From Bradyrhizobium sp. MOS002 (GTDB lineage Bacteria > Pseudomonadota > Alphaproteobacteria > Rhizobiales > Xanthobacteraceae), in contig NZ_PYFX01000001.1 in assembly GCF_003020115.1 (NCBI RefSeq), positions 511,501 through 575,500 on the forward strand: a DNA stretch of 64,000 bases, given 5' to 3'. Of this stretch, positions 1 through 8,732 are shown piece by piece (positions within the stretch are counted from its first letter, which is position 1; every line of letters starts with the position of its first letter). A model generated the notes under the pieces. It did no database searches. It saw only the letters and a list, made by a program, of their open reading frames with translations, and was not told where the DNA came from. The position numbers and the translations under genes are program-made.

Positions 1-40
1 ATTCGTTTGCCGGCGGGATTCTGGCGCTGGCGCAGTGATG

Positions 41-181
41 TCGTTCTGGCGAAAGCAAGGACCCATTACCCCGAATGCCGATTGTTGAAGCAAGCTGGAG
101 CCACCAGCCTTCGCCAAGCGTCTCCCAGTGGTTATGGGTCCTGGATCAGCGCTCGCTACGCTCGCTTTTCCAGGACGACGG
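41..181. repeat. Decayed palindromic intergenic repeat
   Basis: The two ends (about 41-68 and 135-181) are imperfect inverted copies built on a GGACCCAT...ATGGGTCC core. They resemble the well-preserved element at 6034-6160, so this looks like an eroded member of that family. No gene is visible in bases 1-199. Confidence 0.5.
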
Positions 182-199
182 TGGAATTTATAGCGGCGC

Positions 200-1006
200 C
201 TACGCCCCCGCCTTGCACGTGATCCCGCCGTCCACCACGAGCTCGATCCCCGTCACATATTTCGCTTCGTCCGAGGCCAGGAACAGCGCAGCGTTGGCAA
301 CGTCGAAGGCGTCGCCCATGTGGCCCATCGGCACTTGCGCATCGCGCGCCCGCCACATCGCTTCGACGTCGCCCTTGGCATAGCTGTTCGCAAGACCTGC
401 GGAATGTTCCACCATCGGCGTCTTCATCAGGCCGGGCAGAATTGCATTCACGCGCACATGGTTCTTCGCGAACTCGATCGCGGTGGAACGCGTCAACTGG
501 TTCATCGCCGCTTTGCTGACGTTGTAGCTGACATACGAAATTCCGACGTGGCGGATCGAGGCGATCGAGGAGATGTTGATGATCGAGCCGCCGCCCTGCT
601 TCACCATCGCGGGGATGACGTGCTTCATGGCGAGATAGGCACTCTTGAGGTTTACGGTGAAGACGCGGTCCCAGCTCTCCTCGGTCACGTCGACGACGCT
701 GCCCATCTCGGCGATGCCGACATTGTTGTCCAGCACGTCGATGCGGCCATAGGCCTTGAGACACGCCCCGACCATTGCCTCGATCTCGGCGGCCCGCGAG
801 ACGTCGGCGGTGAAGGCGGTCGCCGTGCCGCCTTCGTCCGTGATGATCTTCACGGTCTCCTCGGCGGCCGCGCCGTTGCGATCGACGCAAAACACCTGCG
901 CGCCCTCACGCGCAAACGTCACCGCTGTGGCCTTGCCGTTGCCCCAGCCCGGTCCGATCGAGCCGGCGCCCACCACCATCGCAACCTTGCCCTTGAGCCG
1001 ATCCAT
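200..1006 (-). CDS. SDR family oxidoreductase
   Basis: A 268-residue short-chain dehydrogenase/reductase, an NAD(P)-dependent cytosolic enzyme of unknown substrate. Seen: an N-terminal Rossmann strand VAMVVGAGS followed by an unusual glycine-rich loop (GPGWGNGK) instead of the usual TGxxxGIG, an NNVG segment, the catalytic Ser in NISS and the YxxxK pair in YNVSK. The C-terminus VVDGGIT is typical of the family. I chose the ATG at 1006 over the GTG three bases upstream because GGGAG lies 7 bases before it. It lies downstream of the TRAP genes on the same strand, separated from them by a palindromic repeat, so co-transcription is uncertain. Confidence 0.9.
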   Translation of the reverse strand: MDRLKGKVAMVVGAGSIGPGWGNGKATAVTFAREGAQVFCVDRNGAAAEETVKIITDEGGTATAFTADVSRAAEIEAMVGACLKAYGRIDVLDNNVGIAEMGSVVDVTEESWDRVFTVNLKSAYLAMKHVIPAMVKQGGGSIINISSIASIRHVGISYVSYNVSKAAMNQLTRSTAIEFAKNHVRVNAILPGLMKTPMVEHSAGLANSYAKGDVEAMWRARDAQVPMGHMGDAFDVANAALFLASDEAKYVTGIELVVDGGITCKAGA

Positions 1007-1030
1007 CACGTGTCTCCCTTGTTTTTCTTG

Positions 1031-1099
1031 TAGCCCGGATGGAGCGCAGCGTAATCCGGGGCCGCCATTCCCGGATTACGCTGCGCTCCATCCAGGCTA
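1031..1099. repeat. Palindromic repeat with 30-bp arms
   Basis: Arms at 1031-1060 and 1070-1099 are nearly perfect inverted copies around a 9-base centre. The right arm ends in CTA, which on the minus strand is the TAG stop codon of the DUF1850 gene, so the element abuts and supplies that stop. It could fold as a hairpin at the 3' end of the TRAP operon transcript. Confidence 0.85.
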
Positions 1100-1474
1100 C
1101 GGATCTTTGCAGACGCTCATTTTTGTGACGTTAGCACCAATGGGATGACCGACAATCTCGGACAACGTCCGGCACTTGCCGTCATGGCATAGCCGCCATT
1201 CGCCAGCCGCGCCCGAACTGCCCAGCACGACCTCCGGCATCGGCGCGCGCGCAGGCCTCCATTGAAACCAGCCGTCGACGAGGCGGGCCTCGGGCGGCGG
1301 CTCCATGCCGGGGCCTGTGCCCTTGATGCGTGCCTGCACCAGTTCGAGCCCGGCGGGGGTGACGCGCCAGTCTTCCTGCCAGTCGACCTTCGCGATCGAA
1401 TGCGTCCACACCAGCGTGAAGGCGGACAGCGCCAGCGCCTTCACGCCTGAAGCTGTGGCGAAGCAGAGGCTCAC
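1097..1474 (-). CDS. DUF1850 protein, TRAP transporter accessory
   Basis: A 125-residue protein of the DUF1850 family, usually encoded next to TAXI-type TRAP transporters; its biochemical role is unknown. Seen: the family landmarks THSIAKVDW, GTGPGMEPPPEA and a late GEWRLCHDGKC segment with two cysteines. The GTG start at 1474 shares four bases (GTGA) with the stop of the permease gene, which indicates translational coupling. A hydrophobic N-terminal stretch suggests membrane anchoring or export. The stop codon lies in a palindromic repeat. Confidence 0.85.
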   Translation of the reverse strand: MSLCFATASGVKALALSAFTLVWTHSIAKVDWQEDWRVTPAGLELVQARIKGTGPGMEPPPEARLVDGWFQWRPARAPMPEVVLGSSGAAGEWRLCHDGKCRTLSEIVGHPIGANVTKMSVCKDP

Positions 1475-3579
1475 ACCGCCTCGACCGGCGACGGCGGACG
1501 CTGCCGCCACTGCCACAGCACGATCGCCGCGGCGAGCAGGAAGCCCGCGGTGTCGCTGAACGGGAAGTCCCCGAGCAGGCAGAGCGCAGCACCGAGCGCG
1601 ACCAAACGTTCGAGGAACGTCAGGCGCGTGAACAGGAAGCCGATCGCGACCATGCCGAACAGCGCGATCGCGACCAGCGCCTTCAGGGTCGCCAGCGCCA
1701 CCGCGCCGTAGAAGCCGAGTTTTGCCGCCATGGGATCGCCGGCCTGCAGCATCAGGGCCGGCGAATAGACGAAGATGAAGGGGATGACGTAGCCGGCGAG
1801 CGCGATGCGCATCGCCTCCCAGCCGATCTTGTCCGGATTCTCCTTCGCGATCGGTGCCGCGGCTAACGCCGCCAGCGCGACCGGCGGCGAGAGGTCGGCC
1901 ATGATGCCGTAGTAGAACGCGAACATGTGGCTCGCGATCAGCGGCACGCCGAGTTTGGCCAGCGCAGGCGCCGCGAGCGCCGCCGTGATGATGTAGGTCG
2001 GGATGGTCGGGATGCCGGTGCCGAGCAGGATCGACAGCAGCATGGTCATGATCAGCGCCAGGAACAGGCTCTTCTCGCCCAGCCCGATCACCCAGCCGCC
2101 GAAGATGGTGCCGACGCCGGTCTGCGACATCATACCGATGATGACGCCGACGATAGCGCAGGCCATGCCGACGGTGATGGCGGATTTCGCGCTTTCGGCC
2201 AGCGCATCGCGGCAGGCGCGCAGGGCGGGAAATCCGCCGCGCACGAAGGCAGTGATCACGATCAACGCGACGACGACGCAGGCGACCGGCACGATCTGAA
2301 GGCCGTCGCGCGACAGCGCGGCAACGACGAGCGCGAGCCCGATCCAGAAGATATAGCGGATCGCCATCGAAGGCGCGCCCGTCGTGATGGCGGTGCCAAG
2401 GATCAGCGCCACCGTTAGCGCGAGGCCCATGCTGCCGGCATAGAGCGGCGTAAAACCTTCGAACAGCATGTAGACCAGCGCCGCGAGCGGAAGCACGAGA
2501 TACCAGCGCGTCACCAGGGCCTTCCAGGCGCTTGGAATCTCGGAGCGCTTCATGCCGGTGAGGCCGTGCTTGCCGGCTTCCAGGTGCACCATCCAGAAAG
2601 CGGAGGCGAAATAGAGCATCGCGGGAATCGCCGCCGCTTTCACGATCTCCGAATATTGGACGCCGAGCGTCTCCGCCATGATGAAGGCGACCGCGCCCAT
2701 CACCGGAGGCATGATCTGCCCGCCCATCGAGGCCGTCGCCTCGACGCCGGCCGCGAACGCGCGGCGATAGCCGAACCTGATCATCAGCGGAATCGTGAAC
2801 TGGCCGACGGTGACGACGTTGGCGACGCCGGAGCCGGAAATCGTGCCCATCATGCCCGAGGCGAACACTGCGACCTTGGCCGGGCCGCCGCGGGTCCTGC
2901 CGAACAACCCAAGAGAAACGTCGGTGAAGAGCTGGATCATGCCGGCGCGCTCCAGGAACGAGCCGAACAGGATGAACAGGAAGATGTAGGTCGCCGAGAC
3001 GTAGATCGGCACGCCGTAAAAGCCTTCGGTGCCGAACGACAGATGCGTGACGATCTGATCGAAATCATAGCCGCGATGGTTGAGCGGTGACGGCAGATAT
3101 TGGCCGAAGAACCAATAGACGAGACATGCGCCGCACATCAGCGGAAGCGCCGCGCCCATCAGCCGCCGCGTGCCCTCGAAGATCAGGACGGCGAGCAGCG
3201 TGCCGACCGCGAGATCGAGGCGGGTCGGATCGCCGTCACGTGCGATGAGATCCGCATAGAAGATCCATTGATAGAGCCCGCACAGAAAGCCCGCGCCGCC
3301 GACCAGCCAGCCGATCGCGCGGCCGAAATCGCTTTTGGCGGTGAAGTTGCCGATCAGGCCGAAGGTGAGGAGGATGAGAAAGCCGACATGGACGCCGCGC
3401 ACCACCTGGCTTGGCAGATAGTTGAAGGCCGCGACATAAAGCTGGAAGGTCGCGAAGGCGATGCCGATCCAGTAGGCGAGCGTACCCCACCAGCGCGGGC
3501 CAAAACCTTCCGGAAAACCGTGCTCGAAATTGTCGAACTCGACCTTGATGGGCGCTTCGCTGCCCTCTGCCTGCAACAT
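1471..3579 (-). CDS. TRAP transporter fused permease (4TM/12TM)
   Basis: An inner-membrane protein of about 702 residues that fuses the small (DctQ-like) and large (DctM-like) TRAP permease subunits, as in TAXI-TRAP systems. It should take up an organic anion using an ion gradient with the TAXI receptor encoded upstream. Seen: many hydrophobic segments, the large-subunit stretch GMMGTISGSGVANVVTVGQ near the middle, and the LLGTGIPTIPTYII motif typical of the DctM half. I prefer the ATG at 3579 (GGGGA 8 bases upstream); a GTG at 3615 with GGAGG is also possible. The substrate cannot be read from the sequence. Confidence 0.92.
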   Translation of the reverse strand: MLQAEGSEAPIKVEFDNFEHGFPEGFGPRWWGTLAYWIGIAFATFQLYVAAFNYLPSQVVRGVHVGFLILLTFGLIGNFTAKSDFGRAIGWLVGGAGFLCGLYQWIFYADLIARDGDPTRLDLAVGTLLAVLIFEGTRRLMGAALPLMCGACLVYWFFGQYLPSPLNHRGYDFDQIVTHLSFGTEGFYGVPIYVSATYIFLFILFGSFLERAGMIQLFTDVSLGLFGRTRGGPAKVAVFASGMMGTISGSGVANVVTVGQFTIPLMIRFGYRRAFAAGVEATASMGGQIMPPVMGAVAFIMAETLGVQYSEIVKAAAIPAMLYFASAFWMVHLEAGKHGLTGMKRSEIPSAWKALVTRWYLVLPLAALVYMLFEGFTPLYAGSMGLALTVALILGTAITTGAPSMAIRYIFWIGLALVVAALSRDGLQIVPVACVVVALIVITAFVRGGFPALRACRDALAESAKSAITVGMACAIVGVIIGMMSQTGVGTIFGGWVIGLGEKSLFLALIMTMLLSILLGTGIPTIPTYIITAALAAPALAKLGVPLIASHMFAFYYGIMADLSPPVALAALAAAPIAKENPDKIGWEAMRIALAGYVIPFIFVYSPALMLQAGDPMAAKLGFYGAVALATLKALVAIALFGMVAIGFLFTRLTFLERLVALGAALCLLGDFPFSDTAGFLLAAAIVLWQWRQRPPSPVEAV

Positions 3580-3627
3580 CGATATGTCCCCAACCGTCCA
3601 GCGCTTATATTGCACAGCGCCTCCAGA

Positions 3628-3714
3628 CCGTCATGCCCGGGCTTGTCCCGGGCATGACGGACTTTCTCGCCTGCTCTTAGAACGTGGATGGCCGGGACAA
3701 GCCCGGCCATGACG
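3628..3714. repeat. Double palindromic repeat between TAXI and permease genes
   Basis: It contains a perfect 14-bp inverted repeat with a 5-base loop (3628-3660, core CATGCCCGGG) and a second inverted GGCCGGG...CCCGGCC pair at 3690-3709. It sits between the receptor and permease genes of one operon, where hairpins could give higher receptor than permease expression. That effect is inferred. Confidence 0.85.
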
Positions 3715-3732
3715 TCCGATAACGAAAGCTGA

Positions 3733-4680
3733 TTACTTGATCAGCCCTTTTTCCTTGTAATAGCGGATCGCGCCGGGGTGCAGCGGAACCGGGCTGCCGC
3801 TGGCGGCCGTCTCGAGCTTGATCTCTTTGCCGGCCGCATGCGCGTTGGCGAGCTCGGGCAGCGACTCGTAGACCAGTTTTGTCATCTGGTAGGCGAGATC
3901 GTCCGACACCGCCGAGCTGGTGACGAGGTAATTGACCACGGCCGCGGTCGGCACGTCCTTGTCCTGGCCGGTGTATGTGTTGGCGGGAATGGTCGCCGCG
4001 ATGAAGGGCAGGCCGATCTTGTCGACGGTCTCCTTCGGCACCGACACCACCGTGATCGGGCTCGAAGTCGACAGATCCTTCAGCGAGGCCACGCCGAGGC
4101 CGGCCGATTGCAGCGTCGCGCCGAGCTGGCGGTTCTTCATCAGATCGACGGATTCGGCAAACGGCAGATACTCGACCTTGCCGAGATCCTTGTAGCTCAT
4201 GCCGGCCGCCGCCAGGATCGCGCGCGAATTCAGCTCCGTGCCCGATTTCGGCGCACCGACCGACAGGCTCTTGCCCTTGAGGTCCGCCAGCGTCTTGATG
4301 CCGCTCTCGGCGGTCGCGACGATCTGGATGTAATTCGGATAGATCGCGCCGATCGTGCGCAGCTTGTCGAGCTTGGTCTTGAAGCCCGCCTCCTCCTCGC
4401 CGTCCCAGGCGGCTTTCAGCGAGTCACCCAGCGTGAACGCGATCTCGCCGCGGCCCTGCTGGAGCAGGATCAGGTTCTCGACCGACGCCTTGGTGGCCTG
4501 CACCTGCGTCTTCACGTTCGGAATCTTGTCGCCGTAGATCTTCCCGATCGCGACCCCGAGCGGATAGTAGACGCCGGAGGTGCCGCCGGTCAGCACGTTG
4601 ATGAAGGATTGCGCCTGCGCACAAGGTGCCGACGCCGCCAGAGCAAGAGCCGCGGCCACGCCGAAAATCGTCCGTTTCAT
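3733..4680 (-). CDS. TAXI family TRAP transporter solute receptor
   Basis: A 315-residue periplasmic binding protein that should deliver ligand to the fused TRAP permease downstream. Seen: a signal peptide (MKRTIFGVAAALALAAS, cleavage after AQA) and the TAXI family start FINVLTGGTSGVYYPLG, then LKGKSLSVGAPKSGTE in the first half. The ATG at 4680 has GGGGAG about 9 bases before it; starts further upstream would bury the signal peptide. The order receptor-permease-DUF1850 is the usual one. Known TAXI ligands include glutamate and other organic acids, but the ligand here is not predictable. Confidence 0.93.
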   Translation of the reverse strand: MKRTIFGVAAALALAASAPCAQAQSFINVLTGGTSGVYYPLGVAIGKIYGDKIPNVKTQVQATKASVENLILLQQGRGEIAFTLGDSLKAAWDGEEEAGFKTKLDKLRTIGAIYPNYIQIVATAESGIKTLADLKGKSLSVGAPKSGTELNSRAILAAAGMSYKDLGKVEYLPFAESVDLMKNRQLGATLQSAGLGVASLKDLSTSSPITVVSVPKETVDKIGLPFIAATIPANTYTGQDKDVPTAAVVNYLVTSSAVSDDLAYQMTKLVYESLPELANAHAAGKEIKLETAASGSPVPLHPGAIRYYKEKGLIK

Positions 4681-4872
4681 GATTTTTCCACTCCCCAAAC
4701 CGGCCGGGAAGTTGGCCGGATGAGGGGGGCGGGTCAACCCATCCAAAAGTCAAAACAGGACTGCGGTAAATGGCTGTCCTGGCTCGATTTTCGGGGAACT
4801 CGGCAGGTGCGGCGAGGTGGCGCAGCCAGGCATGCTGACGTGAGGATCAATCACTCACGCGGCAGGCTCGGT

Positions 4873-5002
4873 GCAACCTCTCCCGCGTGCGGGAGAGGTC
4901 GGCGCGAAGCGCCGGGTGAGGGCTTTCTCCTCTGGGGGATTGTCCCATTGAGGATACACCCTCTCCCCAGCCCTCCCCCGCACGCGGGGAGGGAGCGCAC
5001 GG
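4873..5002. repeat. Palindromic intergenic repeat (CTCTCCC family)
   Basis: The left part contains a CTCTCCCGC-GTGCGGGAGAG hairpin followed by GGCGCGAAGCGCCGGGTGAGGG; the right part is CACCCTCTCCCC...CCGCACGCGGGGAGGG in the opposite sense. The element at 58308-58467 shares the GGCGCGAAGCGCCGG(G/A)TGAGGG block, so these are two members of one family. Confidence 0.8.
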
Positions 5003-5030
5003 TCACTGGCAAGCCCTCACTGGCAAACCC

Positions 5031-5510
5031 TCACTGGAAGGTCATGTCCAGGCATTTGGAGATGTCGGAGCCGAGGCCGGAGGAGATGATGATGCAGCCG
5101 CGCACCTTCTGCGCGCTGACGTCGGCGGCCCAGACCGAGTAGCCGCCGGGGCCGAAGAACGAATTGGTGTTCGGCGGCTCGGTCTCGGTGGCGTCGAAAT
5201 CGTAGTGGCCGTCGGTCTCGAAGATGCGCGGCTTCTTGGTGCAGGCGCCGTCGGTCTGGACGTTGATGACTTCCTTGTTGTCTCGGGTCAGCGCCAGCGA
5301 GACCTGACAGCGGAAATATTCCGAGGTCTTGGTGTTGAAGAGATAGGTGTAGGACTTGCAGGTCGCGGTGTTCAGCTTGCCTGGGGCCAGGCCGCGGCTG
5401 CACGAAATCCGCTGGTTGTGGCTGAGCTGGTAGTCATCGGCCCGGGCGGCCGGCGCCAGCGCCGTCAGCAGCAGTGCAGCAGTCCCACAAACTTTAATGA
5501 CATGGCTCAT
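5031..5510 (-). CDS. Exported cysteine-containing protein, unknown function
   Basis: A 159-residue protein I do not recognise. Seen: a signal peptide (MSHVIKVCGTAALLLTALAPAARA) and a mature part with six cysteines spaced across it, suggesting disulphide bonds in the periplasm or outside the cell. The segment YFRCQVSLALTRDNKEV and the end GSDISKCLDMTFQ are distinctive. The ATG at 5510 is preceded by GTGGGG at about 9 bases. It is flanked by a repeat downstream and is divergent from the small exported gene at 5703. Confidence 0.8.
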   Translation of the reverse strand: MSHVIKVCGTAALLLTALAPAARADDYQLSHNQRISCSRGLAPGKLNTATCKSYTYLFNTKTSEYFRCQVSLALTRDNKEVINVQTDGACTKKPRIFETDGHYDFDATETEPPNTNSFFGPGGYSVWAADVSAQKVRGCIIISSGLGSDISKCLDMTFQ

Positions 5511-5702
5511 CCGAATCATCCCCACCCATATTTTTGTCGAATTGCGTTCTAGACGGAAAGCGGAACATAGTCGCGAAGGGGCGAAGGGAAAATCACAAAC
5601 TGCTGGGCAAGACGTGATGCGCTGCGGCGCTTTCGCAAATTGACCTGAAAGCGTCGTTCGTGATTTGTTCAAGCCAGGCGCCTCGATGGGGAGGATAGGG
5701 TG

Positions 5703-6005
5703 ATGGCATTTTCAACAAAGACATTTTTGGTTACGGCCGTGCTCGGCGCGTTCGCTGCACCGGCATTGGCACAGACCGCTGCAACACCGTGGGAGCTCAA
5801 GCCCGACACCGGCTACGCCTATGACAAGGACGGCAAGACCTTTTCCTACAAGATGGGCACCAACAATGCCGGTGAACTTCTAAAGGGCGCCAAGAAGGTG
5901 CCGAAGGGCACGCTGTTCTTCATCGGCCACAACGGCCAGCTCTACATGCGCAGCGGCCCGTACCTTGAAGGCGACGGCAAGTTCAAGTTCGGGTCGGATC
6001 AGTAG
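5703..6005 (+). CDS. Small exported protein, unknown function
   Basis: A 100-residue protein with a signal peptide (MAFSTKTFLVTAVLGAFAAPALAQ) and a compact mature part rich in Gly, Lys and Tyr that ends with YLEGDGKFKFGSDQ. I recognise no family. GGGGAGGATAGGG before the ATG is a strong ribosome site. It is transcribed away from the neighbouring exported protein at 5510 and is followed by a palindromic repeat that may act as a transcript end. Confidence 0.78.
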   Translation: MAFSTKTFLVTAVLGAFAAPALAQTAATPWELKPDTGYAYDKDGKTFSYKMGTNNAGELLKGAKKVPKGTLFFIGHNGQLYMRSGPYLEGDGKFKFGSDQ

Positions 6006-6033
6006 GGCGAGGTCGCGGCGACGCCACACGCTG

Positions 6034-6160
6034 CGTCGTCCCGGCGAAGGCCGGGACCCATACCGCGTGATCCCTCGATTGCGTACGGCCGCAGTACCGA
6101 ACGACCGTCCTCCCAAACTACGCCCTGTGGCTATGGGTCCCGGCCTTCGCCGGGACGACG
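6034..6160. repeat. Palindromic repeat with perfect 29-bp arms
   Basis: Arms 6034-6062 and 6132-6160 are perfect inverted copies (core CCCGGCGAAGGCCGGGACCC). A decayed relative lies at 41-181. It lies between two convergent genes and could terminate both transcripts. Confidence 0.9.
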
Positions 6161-6164
6161 CCGC

Positions 6165-7379
6165 CTAAAACGCCCCCGCCAGCTCCCGCGCGCCGGCGTT
6201 GTTGCTGTTGCTGTCCATCCTCGTATCCGTCACCGCCAGCAGCTTCGCCACCGTGTTGTGGCGGATCGCGACCGGGTTGCGCTCGTAGCCGCCGCGCTGG
6301 AAGAAGTTCGAGGTCGGCACCTGCTCGCGCATCGCCTGCGGCATCGTCACCATGTCGAGGCCGGTGCCGTCGCCGGTGAGGTTCATCATCTCGAGCTCGG
6401 CCGCGCTGAGCGGGCGGCTGTAGCCCTTGGTGCGCGCGAATAGCACCGAGGTGAGCAGCTTGTGGGTCTGCAGCATCGGCCCGATATCGATGTCGAGCAC
6501 CATGGCATGCATGGCCCAGCCCTGCGCGGTGTTGCCGATCTTCTCATGCTCCGACCAAGTGTCGGGCACCGATTTGGCGTGCGCCACCATTTTCTTCAGA
6601 ACGGTGAGCTTGTGCTCGAGCGACTGGTGCGCCGGACCCGAGGTCCGCGCGACCTTGTCAGAGAGCGCGCGGATGAATTCATGGCCTTGCTCGGCCAGCA
6701 GCTCGACGCTGTTGGTCGTCAGCAGCTGGTTGTAGCCCATCGCGGTCGAGATGGCGCGCTTGCCGCCATGCTCGATTCCCGCCTGCACGTCGTAACTTCC
6801 GGTGCCGCCGGTCTCGAACGCATAGACCCGCACCGCCTGATCGCGCGTCAGCCCCGAGGCCAGCGCGTAGCGTGCATAGACGCGCTTGAATTCGACTTCG
6901 TTGGACGGCCGCTGCGGCGTGAACTGGTAGAGTTCCTGCGCCGCGCGCAGCAGATCGGCGACCACGGGGATCGGCTTTTTGGTCGGGCGGTCCGGGGTTT
7001 CCTCCGGCTCCGGATTCACTGGCCGTTTCGGCCCGTTATAAAGCGGCGGATGCTCCAGCACATAATCGTCGAGCGTGATCTGCTGCCCGCTGCGCCGCTT
7101 GGCGTTGCGACCTTTCCGCTTCTCGGAGATCTGGCTCCAATAGGCGCCGGCTTCCTCGTCGAAGGCCGCACGCGCCGCCTGATACTCCTGCAGCTTGCGG
7201 CGATATTCCAGCACGGAGGGCGAGGCCCCACCTTGCGCAAAGAACTGCGACAGCAGCTGGGCCTTGGCATCGCGGACAGCCAGCGGCAGCGCGTCGGCCC
7301 CACCGCCACGCGCAGCAGGCGCGAGCAGAAGGAGCGCGAGTGGAACCAACGCCAGTGATTTTCGAATCGAATGATGCAT
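6165..7379 (-). CDS. Large exported protein, possible lysozyme-like fold
   Basis: A 404-residue protein with a signal peptide (MHHSIRKSLALVPLALLLLAPAARG). The first 150 residues are charged, with a basic, proline-rich stretch. The middle (about residues 180-240) reads ARYALASGLTRDQAVRVYAFE, then TGGTGSYDVQAG and AISTAMGYNQLL, which recalls lytic-transglycosylase-like domains where a Glu follows the first helix. I cannot confirm that homology. If correct, the protein would act on peptidoglycan in the periplasm. It stands alone between a repeat and the Nudix gene on the same strand. Confidence 0.75.
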   Translation of the reverse strand: MHHSIRKSLALVPLALLLLAPAARGGGADALPLAVRDAKAQLLSQFFAQGGASPSVLEYRRKLQEYQAARAAFDEEAGAYWSQISEKRKGRNAKRRSGQQITLDDYVLEHPPLYNGPKRPVNPEPEETPDRPTKKPIPVVADLLRAAQELYQFTPQRPSNEVEFKRVYARYALASGLTRDQAVRVYAFETGGTGSYDVQAGIEHGGKRAISTAMGYNQLLTTNSVELLAEQGHEFIRALSDKVARTSGPAHQSLEHKLTVLKKMVAHAKSVPDTWSEHEKIGNTAQGWAMHAMVLDIDIGPMLQTHKLLTSVLFARTKGYSRPLSAAELEMMNLTGDGTGLDMVTMPQAMREQVPTSNFFQRGGYERNPVAIRHNTVAKLLAVTDTRMDSNSNNAGARELAGAF

Positions 7380-7435
7380 GCTGCCCTCTTAGCAGGCATC
7401 CGGTAACCGTCACGTTAACGTGGCGTTTACCATCG

Positions 7436-8062
7436 CTATTTCCAGGCGAATACCGGCTGTTCCAGCTCGGTGACGCGGGTCTGGCGGCCCGCCAGCACCT
7501 CGCGGAACTGGTAGATCAGCGCCGCCGTCGGCGCATGGATCAGGCTCATCTGGTGGTGGAAGCGGATCACACGGCGCGTGCTTTCGGGGATATCGGTGAA
7601 GTCGAAGGCGTCGTCGTGCTCGATCGTCGCGAGCCCGATGCGATGGACGGAGGCGACCTCATCCGGGTTCGGCCTGATCGCGGCACTGTCCGCGGCCCAG
7701 ACCACGACCGGTGTGATCAAATAGCCGGACCGCGTCGGATAGTCGTCGAGCAAGCCGAGCACCGCGTCGGCCGAAAGCCGGAGCGCGAGCTCCTCCTCGA
7801 GTTCGCGCAGCGCCGCTTCAACGGGCGTCTCGCCAGCATCGCAGCGTCCGCCCGGCAGCGCCCATTGGCCGCGATGCGCGCGCAAGCTCGATGCACGCTT
7901 GGTGATCAGGAAGGCGGTGTCGTCGCCGTCATTGGATTCGGTCAGCGCGAGCACGACCGCGGCGCGCTTCAACGGCGACGGCTCGGCCGCGTCGGGCAGC
8001 CGCGCGAAGGACGCGCAGGCCTCTGCGATATTCCGCCGTGTGGCATCGTCGAACGGTCTCAT
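7436..8062 (-). CDS. Nudix hydrolase, CoA pyrophosphatase type
   Basis: A 208-residue cytosolic Nudix enzyme, probably splitting CoA derivatives or related nucleotides. Seen: the Nudix box from Gly72 (GRCDAGETPVEAALRELEEE), giving G-x5-E-x7-REL-x-EE, preceded by LRAHRGQWALPGG, which matches the CoA-pyrophosphatase (NudL/YeaB) subgroup where the box follows H-x-G-x-(W/V)-x-x-PGG. No strong ribosome site is visible before the ATG. It is divergent from the thioesterase gene at 8131 and not clearly in an operon. Substrate choice within the Nudix family is not certain from the motif alone. Confidence 0.88.
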   Translation of the reverse strand: MRPFDDATRRNIAEACASFARLPDAAEPSPLKRAAVVLALTESNDGDDTAFLITKRASSLRAHRGQWALPGGRCDAGETPVEAALRELEEELALRLSADAVLGLLDDYPTRSGYLITPVVVWAADSAAIRPNPDEVASVHRIGLATIEHDDAFDFTDIPESTRRVIRFHHQMSLIHAPTAALIYQFREVLAGRQTRVTELEQPVFAWK

Positions 8063-8130
8063 GACGCTTGACTACACCACGTCCGGCCCCGATGAAATGA
8101 GATCGCACGACCCGCTCAGGAATGGACGAC

Positions 8131-8556
8131 ATGACCAACAAGACAGCCGCAAGGCTGAAGGCAGAAGGCTGGACCATTCTGGAGACCACGGGCTTCATGC
8201 ATCTGATTGGCCCCCTATGGGAGCGCAAGGTCGACGGCCAATACGAATTCGCACTCGCGACCGAGGACAAGCACCACAATCGCCGCGGCATGGTCCAGGG
8301 CGGCGTGATGATGACGTTCGCGGACCGTACCTGCGGCATGACCGCCCGCTACGCCTCCGGCAAGGAGTTCATGGCGACGGTGCAGCTCGACACCCATTTC
8401 GTCGAAGCCGGCCAGATCGGCGACATCCTGATCTCCCGCCCGCGCGTGGTGCGCGCGACGCGCAGCCTGATCTTCATGAGCACCGAGGTCAGTGTGGACG
8501 ACCGCTGCGTGGTGATGGCCAATGGTGTGTTCAAGATTTTGAAGGGGCCGGGGTAG
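8131..8556 (+). CDS. PaaI-like hotdog thioesterase
   Basis: A 141-residue single hotdog-fold protein that probably hydrolyses acyl-CoA thioesters in the cytosol. Seen: HHNRRGMVQGGVMMTFADRT, the family helix carrying the active-site region, followed by ATVQLDTHFVEAGQIGD and RSLIFMSTEVSVDD. I chose the ATG at 8131 because AGGA lies 9 bases upstream; the ATG at 8122 lies immediately after that site. It is divergent from the Nudix gene; both may act on CoA compounds, but that link is only suggestive. Confidence 0.88.
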   Translation: MTNKTAARLKAEGWTILETTGFMHLIGPLWERKVDGQYEFALATEDKHHNRRGMVQGGVMMTFADRTCGMTARYASGKEFMATVQLDTHFVEAGQIGDILISRPRVVRATRSLIFMSTEVSVDDRCVVMANGVFKILKGPG

Positions 8557-8596
8557 GTTCGCGCAATCAGGCCGACACTGCCGATCGCGCTCACCG

Positions 8597-8699
8597 CCGT
8601 CATTCCCCGCGAAGGCGGGGAATCCAGTACGCTGCGGCTTCTCCGCTCAATCACCAATCTCTCGGCGTACTGGATCGCCCGGTCAAGCCGGGCGATGAC
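8597..8699. repeat. Palindromic intergenic repeat
   Basis: Outer ends CCGTCATTCCCCGC... and ...GCCGGGCGATGAC are inverted around GGAATCCAGTACG / CGTACTGGATC. It lies directly before a second, different repeat (8733-8815), giving about 220 bases of repeat sequence between the thioesterase and aldo-keto reductase genes. Confidence 0.75.
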
Positions 8700-8732
8700 A
8701 GCTGAGAGCGTAGTAAGCAGCTCCGCCGAGCT

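Noticed and set aside
156-890. Long open frame inside the first SDR gene, same strand
   Set aside because: It is a shifted frame of the SDR gene, rich in Arg and Gly with no domain, caused by high GC content.
3778-5142. 454-residue open frame opposite the TAXI receptor
   Set aside because: Antisense to a clear receptor gene; composition is Arg/Asp/Leu-rich shadow sequence without a ribosome site.
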